From positions 248,001 to 312,000 of the forward strand of contig JACJYQ010000003.1 of the NCBI GenBank assembly GCA_020636025.1: a stretch of DNA of 64,000 nucleotides, in the 5' to 3' direction. The notes below the pieces were generated by a model. That model saw only the letters and a list, made by a program, of their open reading frames with translations. It searched no databases and was not told the DNA's origin. The position numbers and the translations under genes were made by a program. Shown here piece after piece: positions 44,791 through 53,445 of the stretch. Source of the DNA: Lewinellaceae bacterium (GTDB taxonomy: Bacteria > Bacteroidota > Bacteroidia > Chitinophagales > Saprospiraceae). How positions within the stretch are numbered: position 1 is the first letter of the stretch; every line of letters begins with the position of its first letter.

Positions 44791-45348
44791 ATGACATATC
44801 CATTTTCACTGCCACACACCATTAAGAACTTTCACGGAGAAGTACTGATTTTTAAATCCATAGAAGAAGAAAATGGCGAAAAAAAGATGCTTGTTGAAAA
44901 CAAAGTAACCCCTGGGGCTGGCCCGCCTTTTCACGTACACTTCAAGCAGGATGAAGGTCTGACGGTATCCAAAGGCACTATGGGATACCAGATCGACGGG
45001 CAGGAAGAGAAGTTTTTGAAAGAAGGCGAATCAGTTGTTTTTACCAGAGGTGAAATGCATCGCTTTTGGAATGCCGGGGAGGATGTATTGGAATGCACGG
45101 GCTGGGTAAAACCCGCCAATTCGCTCGATTATTTTCTCACAGGCGTGTATAACTCGATGAACAAGAGTGGAACAGCCCAAGGCGACCCATTCGACAGCGC
45201 TTATCTGATGACCCGCTATAAATCTGAATACGACATAAAGGCGGTTCCTGCTTTCGTCAAAAAGGTGATTTTTCCAATCACCGTACTGATCGGCAATATG
45301 CTCGGCAAGTACAAACATTTTCAACACGCTCCAAAACCACTAAAATGA
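44791..45348 (+). CDS. Cupin-domain protein
   Basis: A 185-residue protein with a cupin_2-type beta-barrel: motif 1 PPFHVHFKQDEGLTVSKGTM supplies two His and a Glu/Gln, motif 2 is EMHRFWNAGEDVLECT with another His, so a metal centre is likely. The C-terminal part (from about 120) has a possible membrane-associated helix (VKKVIFPITVLIGNMLG). Relatives include quercetin-dioxygenase-like proteins, but the substrate is unknown. An in-frame TTG at 44746 is the -33 element, so ATG 44791 is the start. Regulated by the adjacent TetR protein. Confidence 0.86.
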   Translation: MTYPFSLPHTIKNFHGEVLIFKSIEEENGEKKMLVENKVTPGAGPPFHVHFKQDEGLTVSKGTMGYQIDGQEEKFLKEGESVVFTRGEMHRFWNAGEDVLECTGWVKPANSLDYFLTGVYNSMNKSGTAQGDPFDSAYLMTRYKSEYDIKAVPAFVKKVIFPITVLIGNMLGKYKHFQHAPKPLK

Positions 45349-45551
45349 TGTACTAAAATGTATGATATAGGGTATTCTAAAGTTCTAATGCCATTTTTTC
45401 AATCCAAATTCGGCAATCACATCCTCAATCATATGTTCATGTAATCATTTGCTCTAAAGCTTCCTTTCTGAATCTTCCCAAAATGGAAAATTCGAGGTGA
45501 CTTTCATGTTTGTAGTTAATTGATACCGGGATAGGCTCAATGCAAGGGTTA

Positions 45552-45583
45552 TTGTGTCTAACTTTAAGGCTTTCATATCTTTC
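45552..45583 (+). promoter_or_regulatory. Possible Bacteroidota-type promoter
   Basis: TTG at 45552-45554, 21-base spacer and TATCTTTC at 45576-45583 (one mismatch to TAnnTTTG), just before the start at 45602. Confidence 0.35.
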
Positions 45584-45601
45584 AATTAACCCGGGTGAAA
45601 C

Positions 45602-46348
45602 ATGAAAACCTCTATTTGTATTCTCGCCTTGATACTGCCGGCGCTACTTTTCGGTCAGAAATCCAGAAACATAAACAAGTACTCAATTGGGCTTGAAGTG
45701 GAAATTGGGCACTCATTTCCCAACTTTAGCGCCGGGCAAACCAACTGGAAAGCGAGTTTCTATCCAACCGGCGGATTGAATGTACTCTTCGTAAACCGCA
45801 TTAATAAAACCTGGATAAGCGAGCTGGGCTTCGGCATTACAGCATATGCTTTGAGCAACCGAGGTCCGCAGGATCATTATGTGCTCGATTTTGCCTCTCC
45901 CACCGTTTCTACAGGCATAAGCTATAACTTCCGGTATCAAAAAAACAAGGAGCATTTCATTCGACTAACCAGCGGTTTTCAGACCGGCTATCAGGGAAAC
46001 TTTGTAGATGTATACGAAACATACTCTGTTAGTGTAGAAGGGAAACATAAACTCTATCCTTTTATCAGGCCGGAGATCGGTATACGCAAGTACTTCAAAC
46101 AAAAAATGAAGGGTGCCCGTTATAAAACATGCTATGAATTTGGGACCTTCTTTCGCTATAATTTGAATCCACTGGGTATCGCCACCATTCGGGACGATGA
46201 TGTTGAAGTGAGGCTGGAACCCAGAGGAAATATCATGGGTGCGTACTTCAAAGTTCTTTTTCCGGCAGGCAAAAAACGGCTCCGGATTAAGCAGGAACAG
46301 ACAAAAGAATTGTCGCCGGTTATATACAACCCCAGGTTTTTTAAATAA
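45602..46348 (+). CDS. Secreted outer-membrane beta-barrel-like protein
   Basis: A 248-residue protein with signal peptide (LALILPALLFGQ) and alternating aromatic strands (WISELGFGITAYALSNRG, GISYNFRYQKNKEHFIRL, TCYEFGTFFRYNLNPLG, GAYFKVLFPAG). The last 25 residues are basic and do not end in a barrel strand. Outer-membrane location is likely; function unknown. No neighbours of matching function. Confidence 0.7.
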   Translation: MKTSICILALILPALLFGQKSRNINKYSIGLEVEIGHSFPNFSAGQTNWKASFYPTGGLNVLFVNRINKTWISELGFGITAYALSNRGPQDHYVLDFASPTVSTGISYNFRYQKNKEHFIRLTSGFQTGYQGNFVDVYETYSVSVEGKHKLYPFIRPEIGIRKYFKQKMKGARYKTCYEFGTFFRYNLNPLGIATIRDDDVEVRLEPRGNIMGAYFKVLFPAGKKRLRIKQEQTKELSPVIYNPRFFK

Positions 46349-46363
46349 CTCTCGCCCCTCCCA

Positions 46364-46396
46364 GTGCTCCTGCGGAAACCTCAAGAGCGGCAAAAA
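46364..46396 (+). repeat. Dispersed hairpin repeat, copy 3 (degenerate)
   Basis: GTGCTCCTGCGGAAACCTCA followed by AGAGCGGCAAAAA: same loop (CTCCTGCGGAAA) and tail as at 48126-48157, but the left stem has been lost, so the hairpin is broken. Confidence 0.65.
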
Positions 46397-46457
46397 TTAA
46401 AGTCATTAATTGACATTCATCCAACTCAAGTGCATACTACCAACCCTTTTCCCAAAA

Positions 46458-46506
46458 TTAACCATTAACCATTAACCATTAACCATTAACCATTAACCAT
46501 TAACCA
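46458..46506 (+). repeat. Seven-copy heptamer tandem repeat (TTAACCA)7
   Basis: Perfect heptamer TTAACCA repeated seven times (49 bases), ending ten bases before the ATG of the serine-hydrolase gene. Copy number could vary by slippage and change leader length or promoter spacing. Confidence 0.95.
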
Positions 46507-46515
46507 CTTACCACT

Positions 46516-48024
46516 ATGAAAACATCCCTGCCGATCCTTGGTATTCTATTATTGATTGGATGCGCCGGCCATAAGCACATATCAAAGAAAGAAGATCCCG
46601 AAACCGCTCGACTGGATAGCCTGCTCACTCCGTACATCCTCAAACTCAGAGAACTTACCGATAACACCGCAGGTTTGGCCATTGGCGTCTCCCGGGGAGA
46701 CAAAACCGTGTACACAAAAACCTTTGGTTTTGCGCAAGTGGCCCAGAAAGAAAAAGTTGATGTGCATACGGGTTTTCATCTGGCGTCACTCTCCAAACCT
46801 TTTAGCGCAGTGGCCATTGCCCGGCTGATTCAGGACAAGAAACTCAAACTGGATGATCCGATTGTAAAACACATTCCAGAATTCAGCATGCTTGGTGAAG
46901 GTTACGATAAAATCACCATCGAGCATATTCTAACCCATACATCAGGCATTCCAAGAAATCTTGCCCCGGATGATTGGACAAAGCCTTCTTTCGGCCCAAA
47001 TGCCCTGGCTGAAAACCTGGACATTGCCAAACAGGTAAAACTGGATTTCGAACCGGGTACAAAATTCAGTTACAGCAATTCAGCATTTGATATACTGGGT
47101 GTGGTAATCAGTCGGGCCAGCGGGATGCCCTTTCATGAATATCTGGAAAAAATGATCCTGAAGCCCGCCGGGATGTTGCACACGAGTTGTAAAAAATCAA
47201 TGGACGCATTTCCCAGGAATTGGGCTACTGCACACTCTTACGGGATATACACCCAGGAGTGGAAACCATTCCCTTACAATGAAAGACTGTTTCCAAGTTC
47301 CGGCGTGGTTTCCAGCATATCGGATATGTGTTTGTGGGGACAATTTCATTTGGGGAAAGGCACCGTAGCCGGGCGGCAAATATTGGATGAAGAACATTAT
47401 AATTTACTGGTTTCTCCCAAATACAATACGCCCTGGGGCGACAAGGTTGGATTGAGTTGGTTCCTGCAATCCTATTTGGATCGTCCCATTATCATGCACA
47501 CCGGGTTCGATACCGGGTTCGAGGCAATGATGTACATTTATCCGGAGGAGCAAATTTCCATTGTAGTGCTTGCCAACCGGGATTTTTCAAGGACCGGTCG
47601 TCTGGTAAATGCCGTGTCTGAAATTATTTTTGGTCAGCAACCAAAGGCATACAATGTTTCAGCTAAATACAAGTTTGCTGAAGTTTATAAATCGGCTGGA
47701 ATTAGCGCCGCAAAGGCAAGTTGGCAGGAATTGAAAAAAGACACGACCGATATTTATTTTGTGGAGGATGAGGATATGCTGACAACCGGAGCGATTCTGG
47801 AAAATGGCGGGAGTTGGAAGGAGGCAAAAGAGGTGTTGAACTATTACCTTACCATGGATGAAGAATCAACCTACGCATGGCGACTTCTTGGCAATGTACA
47901 TTTGGGATTGGGCGACACCTTGAATGCCATTTCCTGCTATCAGCAAACTTTAAAAATTAATCCCGAGTATGAGAAAGGCAGACAAGCTTTGGAAAAGCTT
48001 ACAACTGGGTCGGGTAAACATTAG
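46516..48024 (+). CDS. Beta-lactamase-fold serine hydrolase lipoprotein with C-terminal TPR
   Basis: A 502-residue lipoprotein (lipobox LLIGC). The S12-type serine hydrolase domain (about 35-370) has all three motifs: SLSK in LASLSKPFSAV, YSN in FSYSNSAFDILG, and HTG in IMHTGFDTGFEAMM. The last 130 residues hold TPR-like helices (STYAWRLLGNVHLGLGDTL, NAISCYQQTLKINPEYEKG). This architecture occurs in Bacteroidota esterase/peptidase-type hydrolases; a beta-lactam-resistance role should not be assumed. Unlike the paralogue at 9304, it keeps the YxN motif. A heptamer tandem repeat lies directly upstream. Confidence 0.92.
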   Translation: MKTSLPILGILLLIGCAGHKHISKKEDPETARLDSLLTPYILKLRELTDNTAGLAIGVSRGDKTVYTKTFGFAQVAQKEKVDVHTGFHLASLSKPFSAVAIARLIQDKKLKLDDPIVKHIPEFSMLGEGYDKITIEHILTHTSGIPRNLAPDDWTKPSFGPNALAENLDIAKQVKLDFEPGTKFSYSNSAFDILGVVISRASGMPFHEYLEKMILKPAGMLHTSCKKSMDAFPRNWATAHSYGIYTQEWKPFPYNERLFPSSGVVSSISDMCLWGQFHLGKGTVAGRQILDEEHYNLLVSPKYNTPWGDKVGLSWFLQSYLDRPIIMHTGFDTGFEAMMYIYPEEQISIVVLANRDFSRTGRLVNAVSEIIFGQQPKAYNVSAKYKFAEVYKSAGISAAKASWQELKKDTTDIYFVEDEDMLTTGAILENGGSWKEAKEVLNYYLTMDEESTYAWRLLGNVHLGLGDTLNAISCYQQTLKINPEYEKGRQALEKLTTGSGKH

Positions 48025-48125
48025 CAGTTTTCGCATAGCGTATTAGACTTGTTTTGTTTTACCAATCTTTAACTACTACTACGGACAATCAAAATTGCAA
48101 GTACAATAAACACTCGATAACGTAT

Positions 48126-48157
48126 GCTCTTGGTGCTCCTGCGGAAACACCAAGAGC
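48126..48157 (+). repeat. Dispersed hairpin repeat, copy 4 (best copy)
   Basis: Perfect 10-bp stem GCTCTTGGTG/CACCAAGAGC around loop CTCCTGCGGAAA, then GGCGAAAAA. It ends 20 bases before the ATG of the GH43 gene, so it would lie in the mRNA leader if transcription starts upstream. Confidence 0.85.
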
Positions 48158-48177
48158 GGCGAAAAATATTCAACGAT

Positions 48178-49116
48178 ATGAAGCATTCACTCACTCTCCT
48201 CTTGGTATCCCTATGTTCATTTCTCCTGGCTCAAAACCCGCTCAATTTTGGCCACAAGATCAGGACCGCCGACCCTTCCGGCCACGTGTGGGCCGATGGA
48301 AAAATGTATCTCTACTGCTCGCATGACGAGGAATGTCAGCCCGATTTTTACATGAAAGACTGGCATGTTTTCTCCTCCAGTGATCTGGTGAATTGGGAAG
48401 ACCACGGCGCCTGCATGTCGGTCGGTGATCTGAGCTGGGCCGACAATTATGCCTGGGCGCCTGATTGTGCGTATAAAAACGGCAAGTACTACTTCTGCCT
48501 TACCGCCGGTACCGGGATAAAAGACCGCCAGAATCCAAAGAACAGCACCAAGTGGATGGGTATTGGCATTGGGGTGAGCGACTCTCCAACGGGACCGTTC
48601 AAAGACGCCATCGGCAAGCCACTTTGGACCGATCCTTATGTAAACGATCCTTGCCTGTTTATCGATAACGACGGCCAGGGTTACCTGTACTTTCGCGGTG
48701 GAGGCAACTTTCTGGTAGCCAATATGGCCGACGACTTACTAAGCGTAGATGGCGATTTTATCAAAATGGACATGGGTGGTTATGAGCCGCCAATGGAAGG
48801 CCCCTGGATATTCAGAAGAAACGATCTGTACTACTTCACCATGCCTGAAAGAAACCGGGAACTCACCTATTACATCTCGGATTCTCCCACAGGTCCCTGG
48901 AAGTACAAGGGTACGATCATGAAGGAAGAACACGCCAGCAACAACCACCATTCCATCGTGGAATTCAAGGGGCAGTGGATTCTGTTTTATCACCGCTGGC
49001 TGGACATCGACTCCGAGTGCGGCCGGCAACGGGAAGTCTGTGCAGAATACCTGCACTTTAATGAGGACGGAACAATTCAGGAAGTGGAAAGAACTGATCA
49101 GGGAGTTGGGAAGTGA
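48178..49116 (+). CDS. Glycoside hydrolase family 43-like secreted enzyme
   Basis: A 312-residue secreted five-blade beta-propeller enzyme (signal peptide ending SFLLAQ). Family GH43 acts on arabinans and xylans, mainly as alpha-L-arabinofuranosidase or beta-xylosidase. The three acidic residues can be read: Asp base in RTADPSGHVWADGKMYLY, Asp pKa modulator in NDPCLFIDNDGQGYLYF, and Glu acid in PPMEGPWIFRRNDLYYF. Length fits a single catalytic domain. ATG 48178 starts the signal peptide. The pectinesterase-like gene follows with only 62 bases between, suggesting one pectin/arabinan operon. Confidence 0.9.
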   Translation: MKHSLTLLLVSLCSFLLAQNPLNFGHKIRTADPSGHVWADGKMYLYCSHDEECQPDFYMKDWHVFSSSDLVNWEDHGACMSVGDLSWADNYAWAPDCAYKNGKYYFCLTAGTGIKDRQNPKNSTKWMGIGIGVSDSPTGPFKDAIGKPLWTDPYVNDPCLFIDNDGQGYLYFRGGGNFLVANMADDLLSVDGDFIKMDMGGYEPPMEGPWIFRRNDLYYFTMPERNRELTYYISDSPTGPWKYKGTIMKEEHASNNHHSIVEFKGQWILFYHRWLDIDSECGRQREVCAEYLHFNEDGTIQEVERTDQGVGK

Positions 49117-49178
49117 AATACACATTGATGTCCAAAAACTCATACTTTATAACATTGAATCAAAGGTTACCTGCAACA

Positions 49179-50948
49179 ATGCCTAAATCCAAAATACTAT
49201 CTGTGTTGCTCTTCCTGTCTGGGTGCTGCCTCTCCATTTCTTTAATTGCCCAATCACCCGGGATTGTAACATTTCCAGCGAACAATAAAACAAAGGTTAA
49301 TCCTGACTCCAGGCTTTCGCTCACATTTCAGTCAGCACCTCTGCTGCATAATACCGGTGAGATCCGCATTTACGATGCTTCCAATGACGAACTGGTCGAC
49401 AAACTGGATTTGAGCATACCTCCAGGACCCAAAAACACCCGCACACCTTCTCCGTATGATTCTTTTGTATACTCATCGGTTCCCGACAAGGTATACACGG
49501 TTTCCGATCCGGATACCAATGCCACTCATGAATATCAGTTGAATTACATATACAGCAATTCGGAAGTTGACAGCTACCATTTTTACCCGGTACTGATAAA
49601 TGGCCATACGGCGACGATTCACCTGCACAACAATAAACTCAGATACAACAAAACCTATTATGTGCAAATTGACCCTGATGTATTTACGGTTGACGGTGCA
49701 CCTTTCAATGGATTTAAGGGGAAAAAAGCCTGGCGATTCAGCACAAAAAAATCCCCTCCACAAATAAGTTCACCATGGTTGATTGTGTCGGCAGATGGAA
49801 CAGGTGATTTCAATACCGTGCAAGGCGCCCTTGATTTTATTCCCGATAAAAATATGGATCGAAAAACCATTTTTGTGAAAAACGGCTGGTACGAGGAGAT
49901 TGTGTATTTCAGAAACAAAGAGAACATCACACTTTTAGGAGAGGATAGGGAAGAGACCATCATTTGCTATGCCAACAATGGCGTTTTCAACAACCGCCCT
50001 ATTAGTCCCGATCCAAAATTGCCACAGAAATACCACAATCGTCGGGCGGTAATGGCCATGAGTCACGCCAGGGGAATTCAGCTCCTGAACTTTACGCTCA
50101 GGTCATTGGGTGAAAAACCTGCGCAGGCAGAGGCGCTCCTCGTGGAGGGAGATGAGTTTGTTGTCAGTCATGTCAATATTGAAGGCTCCGGTGATGCCTT
50201 GCAGGCAAGTGGTAAAATATACATAGAAGACTCTAAAATTCAGGGCTTTGGAGATAATGTGCTTGGATACGGCGCGGTATATTTTCAGCATTGCGATTTT
50301 GTATCCACCTATGGCCCGCACATGTGGATTCGCAATCCCAAAGAAAATCATGGGAATGTGTGTGTGAATTGCACATTCCGCACGATTGGTGATGTAGAAA
50401 CAACCATTGCGCGAACAAACGATAACAAAGGTGCGGGTTTCCCGTATTGTGAAGCTGTATTATTGAACTGCTCTATGGAAGGCATAAAACCAGAGGGTTG
50501 GAGTGTGAAAGGGAAAGGCATTACCAACATCCATTATTGGGAGTACAACAGCAGGAATCTCGAAGACGGGACAGCTGTGGATGTCAGCGAACGAGATCCT
50601 ATTTCCCGGCAGTTAAGCATGGAGCACGATTCGGTTCTGATCCATAATTATTTGAACCCTGCTTTTGTACTCGATGGCTGGGAGCCCGACGTACTTCCTT
50701 TCATTCTAAAACAACCTTCACCGGTAAGTGCCCCAAAAGGAGAACAGGTTAGGTTTGCAGTAGCATTTTCCTCTGAAGATGTTCGCTATCAATGGTTTAG
50801 AAATGGTAAGCCTTTAGCTGGTGAAAACAGTTCAGAACTAATCCTGGATAAAGTAAAGAAAAGAAATGCCGGTACTTACGTTGTGCAAGTACAAGGTGAG
50901 TTTGGGTTCGTTGTTAGTGATAAAGTGGTTTTGAAAATCAAGCGCTGA
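49179..50948 (+). CDS. Pectinesterase-like (CE8) protein with flanking Ig-like domains
   Basis: A 589-residue secreted protein. After the signal peptide (FLSGCCLSISLIAQ) an SbsA Ig-like (Big_5) domain covers about 25-195 (VNPDSRLSLTFQSAPL, GKKAWRFSTK). The right-handed beta-helix begins at WLIVSADGTGDFNTVQGALD, the hallmark start of pectin methylesterases, and shows the catalytic-Asp regions GSGDALQASG and GFGDNVLGYGAVYFQHCDF. The usual LGRPW arginine motif is not evident, so activity may be altered. An Ig-like domain ends the protein (VRYQWFRNGKPLAGENSSEL). No T9SS signal is seen. ATG 49179 is preferred over ATG 49128 or GTG 49113 because it starts the signal peptide. Confidence 0.85.
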   Translation: MPKSKILSVLLFLSGCCLSISLIAQSPGIVTFPANNKTKVNPDSRLSLTFQSAPLLHNTGEIRIYDASNDELVDKLDLSIPPGPKNTRTPSPYDSFVYSSVPDKVYTVSDPDTNATHEYQLNYIYSNSEVDSYHFYPVLINGHTATIHLHNNKLRYNKTYYVQIDPDVFTVDGAPFNGFKGKKAWRFSTKKSPPQISSPWLIVSADGTGDFNTVQGALDFIPDKNMDRKTIFVKNGWYEEIVYFRNKENITLLGEDREETIICYANNGVFNNRPISPDPKLPQKYHNRRAVMAMSHARGIQLLNFTLRSLGEKPAQAEALLVEGDEFVVSHVNIEGSGDALQASGKIYIEDSKIQGFGDNVLGYGAVYFQHCDFVSTYGPHMWIRNPKENHGNVCVNCTFRTIGDVETTIARTNDNKGAGFPYCEAVLLNCSMEGIKPEGWSVKGKGITNIHYWEYNSRNLEDGTAVDVSERDPISRQLSMEHDSVLIHNYLNPAFVLDGWEPDVLPFILKQPSPVSAPKGEQVRFAVAFSSEDVRYQWFRNGKPLAGENSSELILDKVKKRNAGTYVVQVQGEFGFVVSDKVVLKIKR

Positions 50949-50962
50949 GCATATAAACACAA

Positions 50963-51643
50963 ATGAAAAAAGTCATTACGATATCTTCTATTTTAGGACT
51001 TGTGATATTAGGAGGACTGTATTTTAAACAAAAATACCATGCTCAAAAGCCAAATCCTACGGAACCTCAGGCAGGAATAAGTACAAGTATTGACAGTAAG
51101 GTAATTAAAGATGGCGATCTTATTTTCCAGGTGTCCCTTTCTGCACAAAGCAAACCCATACAACTTGCCACAAAATCAAAATATTCACATTGCGGAATTG
51201 TCTATCGTGAAAGCGGAAAGTTCTATGTTTTTGAAGCTGTACAACCGGTTAAGACTACCCCTCTTGGAGAATGGATAGCGCGAGGTGAAAACGGGCACTA
51301 TGTCGTCAAACGCTTAAAAAATGCAGATCAAATTTTGACGCCGGAAGTACTCAAAAAAATGAAGGCAGAAGGGGGAAAGCTTAAAGGCAAAAATTATGAC
51401 CTGACATTCGAATGGAATGACGATAGGATTTACTGTTCTGAATTAATTTGGAAAGTGTACCAGCGCGCAACCGGAATTGAAATTGGGAAGCTAGAAACAC
51501 TGGGAGGTTTCGATCTGACAAGCGAAATCGTGAAGCAAAAACTATATGAACGGTATGGCAATAATATACCTAAGGATGAAACCGTAATTTCTCCGGCTGC
51601 GTTATACAACAGCGAACTGTTGGTAACAATAATGTCGAATTAG
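50963..51643 (+). CDS. YiiX/YebB-like NlpC/P60-related cysteine peptidase
   Basis: A 226-residue membrane-anchored protein: one N-terminal helix (residues 4-21), then a permuted papain-like fold of the YiiX/YebB (peptidase C92) family. The His motif is KYSHCGIVYRE and the Cys motif RIYCSELIWKVYQRA, the order being circularly permuted as in the family. Relatives cleave amide or ester bonds in cell-wall or lipid substrates; the exact target is unknown. It follows the pectinesterase-like gene by 14 bases. Confidence 0.88.
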   Translation: MKKVITISSILGLVILGGLYFKQKYHAQKPNPTEPQAGISTSIDSKVIKDGDLIFQVSLSAQSKPIQLATKSKYSHCGIVYRESGKFYVFEAVQPVKTTPLGEWIARGENGHYVVKRLKNADQILTPEVLKKMKAEGGKLKGKNYDLTFEWNDDRIYCSELIWKVYQRATGIEIGKLETLGGFDLTSEIVKQKLYERYGNNIPKDETVISPAALYNSELLVTIMSN

Positions 51644-51653
51644 CTATTTATCT

Positions 51654-52013
51654 ATGAAGCCTAAGGAAGTTGTAGAACAATTTGTCGCCCTATTCAACAA
51701 AGCCGATGCGCAGGGTTTAAGCGAATTGTACGCTGAAAATGCCATCAATCATCAGGTAAATACGGATCCCTTGGAAGGCAAAGAAAATATCCGCAGGATG
51801 TTTGAAACGGAATTTGCGACTGCGGAAATGGTGTGTATCGTGGAAAACATATTTCAGGATGGCAACTGGGCCATGTTGGAATGGAAAGACCCTCTTGGTT
51901 TGAGGGGCTGCGGTTTCTTTCATGTAATTGACGGGAAAATTCAATTCCAACGTGGCTATTGGGATAGATTGTCGTTTCTCAGGCAACATAAATTGCCTTT
52001 GCCAACTGAATAA
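51654..52013 (+). CDS. SnoaL/NTF2-like domain protein
   Basis: A 119-residue cone-shaped NTF2-like protein: PKEVVEQFVALFNKADAQGL, ELYAENAINHQVNTDPLEGK and the closing strands CGFFHVIDGKIQFQRGYWDR. The fold serves isomerases, hydrolases and binding proteins; no active-site pattern can be assigned. It starts ten bases after the YiiX-like gene and is likely cotranscribed. Confidence 0.85.
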   Translation: MKPKEVVEQFVALFNKADAQGLSELYAENAINHQVNTDPLEGKENIRRMFETEFATAEMVCIVENIFQDGNWAMLEWKDPLGLRGCGFFHVIDGKIQFQRGYWDRLSFLRQHKLPLPTE

Positions 52014-52030
52014 CCTGCTTTAGACTTTGT

Positions 52031-52320
52031 ATGAAAACCAATTCCTCTCAAATAACAATACACATGGTAGCCAGTCTTGATGGCTTTATATCCAGCAAAG
52101 ATGGCAGCGTGGATTGGATTTAATCCAAAGATCAATATGAAAAAGGCACCGATCTCAGCGAGGAAGAGATAACGGCATTTCTGAAAGGAATTGATTGTTA
52201 TGTGATGGAATCTTGTTTTTTGACTTTATCGGGATAACACAGGGGCTGCACCTAAAAGATGTAAAGGCTTACAAGGATGGTATGGTAGAGCTTAGTTATG
52301 AGATAAAAAACACTACTTGA
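52031..52320 (+). pseudogene. Dihydrofolate-reductase/RibD-C-like pseudogene
   Basis: The first codons read MKTNSSQITIHMVASLDGFI, the usual start of RibD C-terminal/DHFR-like proteins, but a TAA stop follows at codon 31 (52121-52123). Readable sequence continues (DQYEKGTDLSEEEITAFLKG), then there is an internal deletion of roughly half the gene plus a frame change; the final 33 codons (LHLKDVKAYKDGMVELSYEI) are the family's C-terminus, ending in TGA at 52318-52320. Clearly inactive. Confidence 0.85.
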
Positions 52321-52647
52321 AATATCAATTTGATATCTGGTGTAAAAGAACCTCTATATGTTGGTAAAATGCAGTACATAATTCAATTGGTTCTCCTTCT
52401 CTGAATGTCTGTTTCCATTCAGTGTTGGCTATCGATTTCAGAAAATGAGCAAAAACGGATTGAATTTCAGCATGTCTCGATCGCTTGTGGCTATAAAATC
52501 AAGGAATATGTATGCCTCAAAATTACAAGGCAAGCGTGGAATACGATCAAAGACACTGAAGCCAAAATATTTTTAAATTATCTAATACACTTTTTTGGAA
52601 GAGTCTGTAAATTTGGCCGATAACCGTTTTTCCGTAAAAAATCAACT
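52321..52647. other. Gene-free region with a promoter-like element
   Basis: A/T-rich. A 72-codon frame (52405-52623) has no family features and is not called. TAAATTTG at 52608-52615 matches the -7 element for the gene starting at 52648. Nothing else recognised. Confidence 0.5.
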
Positions 52648-53427
52648 ATGCAACCAATCAAACTACTCAGCTTCACAGCCTCTGTGTTGTTGGCAACGAT
52701 GTCCTACGCACAGCAAAATTCTTCCAATGAGAAATATTCATCAGGCTCTTCCGACATTTCTTCCGCGTTGAGTTTTGAATTGTTTCTCGGCGGCACCGCC
52801 TCTTTCGCCCATGGAGATTACATCGATTATCACCGTTCATTTCTGAGTGTCGAAGAAGAAGGGACGGAATTCAACGGAGGTATCCGCCCCCTCATTTTTG
52901 GTACAGCAGGCATCCAGGCGGTTGTGATGCCCTTCAAAACCGAGCCACTTCAAAACCTCGGGTTTTCAATTGGACTCCAGTATGTACAAAAGGGATTCCA
53001 AAGCCGGTTTAAAATGAAGTACACTTCACCGGCAGATTTCACCGATCTTATTGATTACACAGAAATTTACCAAAATCACTATGTAACAATCCCCATCCAG
53101 GTCCGTTACGGTAAAAAATGGTTTGGCACCCTGGGCCTATCCATTTCCCGCCAGATCATCAGCACCAGAAGTCAGAAAATGAAACACAACCAATCTGGTT
53201 CCGGTGCAGTAAACGGAGGTTTCGATATAACCGACTCCGGGAAGCAAAAGATCGACAAGTCGCTGATAAACAAGTCCGGCACAGATTTCATCCTCGGCGG
53301 AGGCTATCGGTTTAACAGCAACTGGTCCGTTGCGCTCAGAGCCAATTTAGGCGACGAAATCCTAAACAACGTTTCGGATAATTACAAAACTGCTTTAATT
53401 GAATTCTCAATTTTCACCAAACTTTAA
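52648..53427 (+). CDS. Secreted outer-membrane beta-barrel-like protein
   Basis: A 259-residue protein with signal peptide (LLATMSYAQ) and strands typical of PorT-like/OMP_b-brl proteins: LQNLGFSIGLQYVQKGFQSR, NHYVTIPIQVRYGKKWFGTL, FILGGGYRFNSNWSVALRAN, and final ALIEFSIFTKL. It resembles the proteins at 4977-5699 in design (a 'KGFQS/EGYKS' hairpin and a YxxIPxxxR strand). Function unknown. The lipoprotein-like gene at 53446 follows after 18 bases. Confidence 0.75.
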   Translation: MQPIKLLSFTASVLLATMSYAQQNSSNEKYSSGSSDISSALSFELFLGGTASFAHGDYIDYHRSFLSVEEEGTEFNGGIRPLIFGTAGIQAVVMPFKTEPLQNLGFSIGLQYVQKGFQSRFKMKYTSPADFTDLIDYTEIYQNHYVTIPIQVRYGKKWFGTLGLSISRQIISTRSQKMKHNQSGSGAVNGGFDITDSGKQKIDKSLINKSGTDFILGGGYRFNSNWSVALRANLGDEILNNVSDNYKTALIEFSIFTKL

Positions 53428-53445
53428 TGCCAAATAACCTTGATT

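Noticed and set aside
46458..46506. Possible CRISPR-like array
   Set aside because: Repeats are only seven bases and contiguous with no spacers; it is a simple tandem repeat. No cas gene is in the window.
52405..52623. 72-codon open frame in the gap after the dihydrofolate-reductase remnant
   Set aside because: No start context, no signal peptide or family feature, and odd composition; its end overlaps the promoter-like TAAATTTG element of the next gene.
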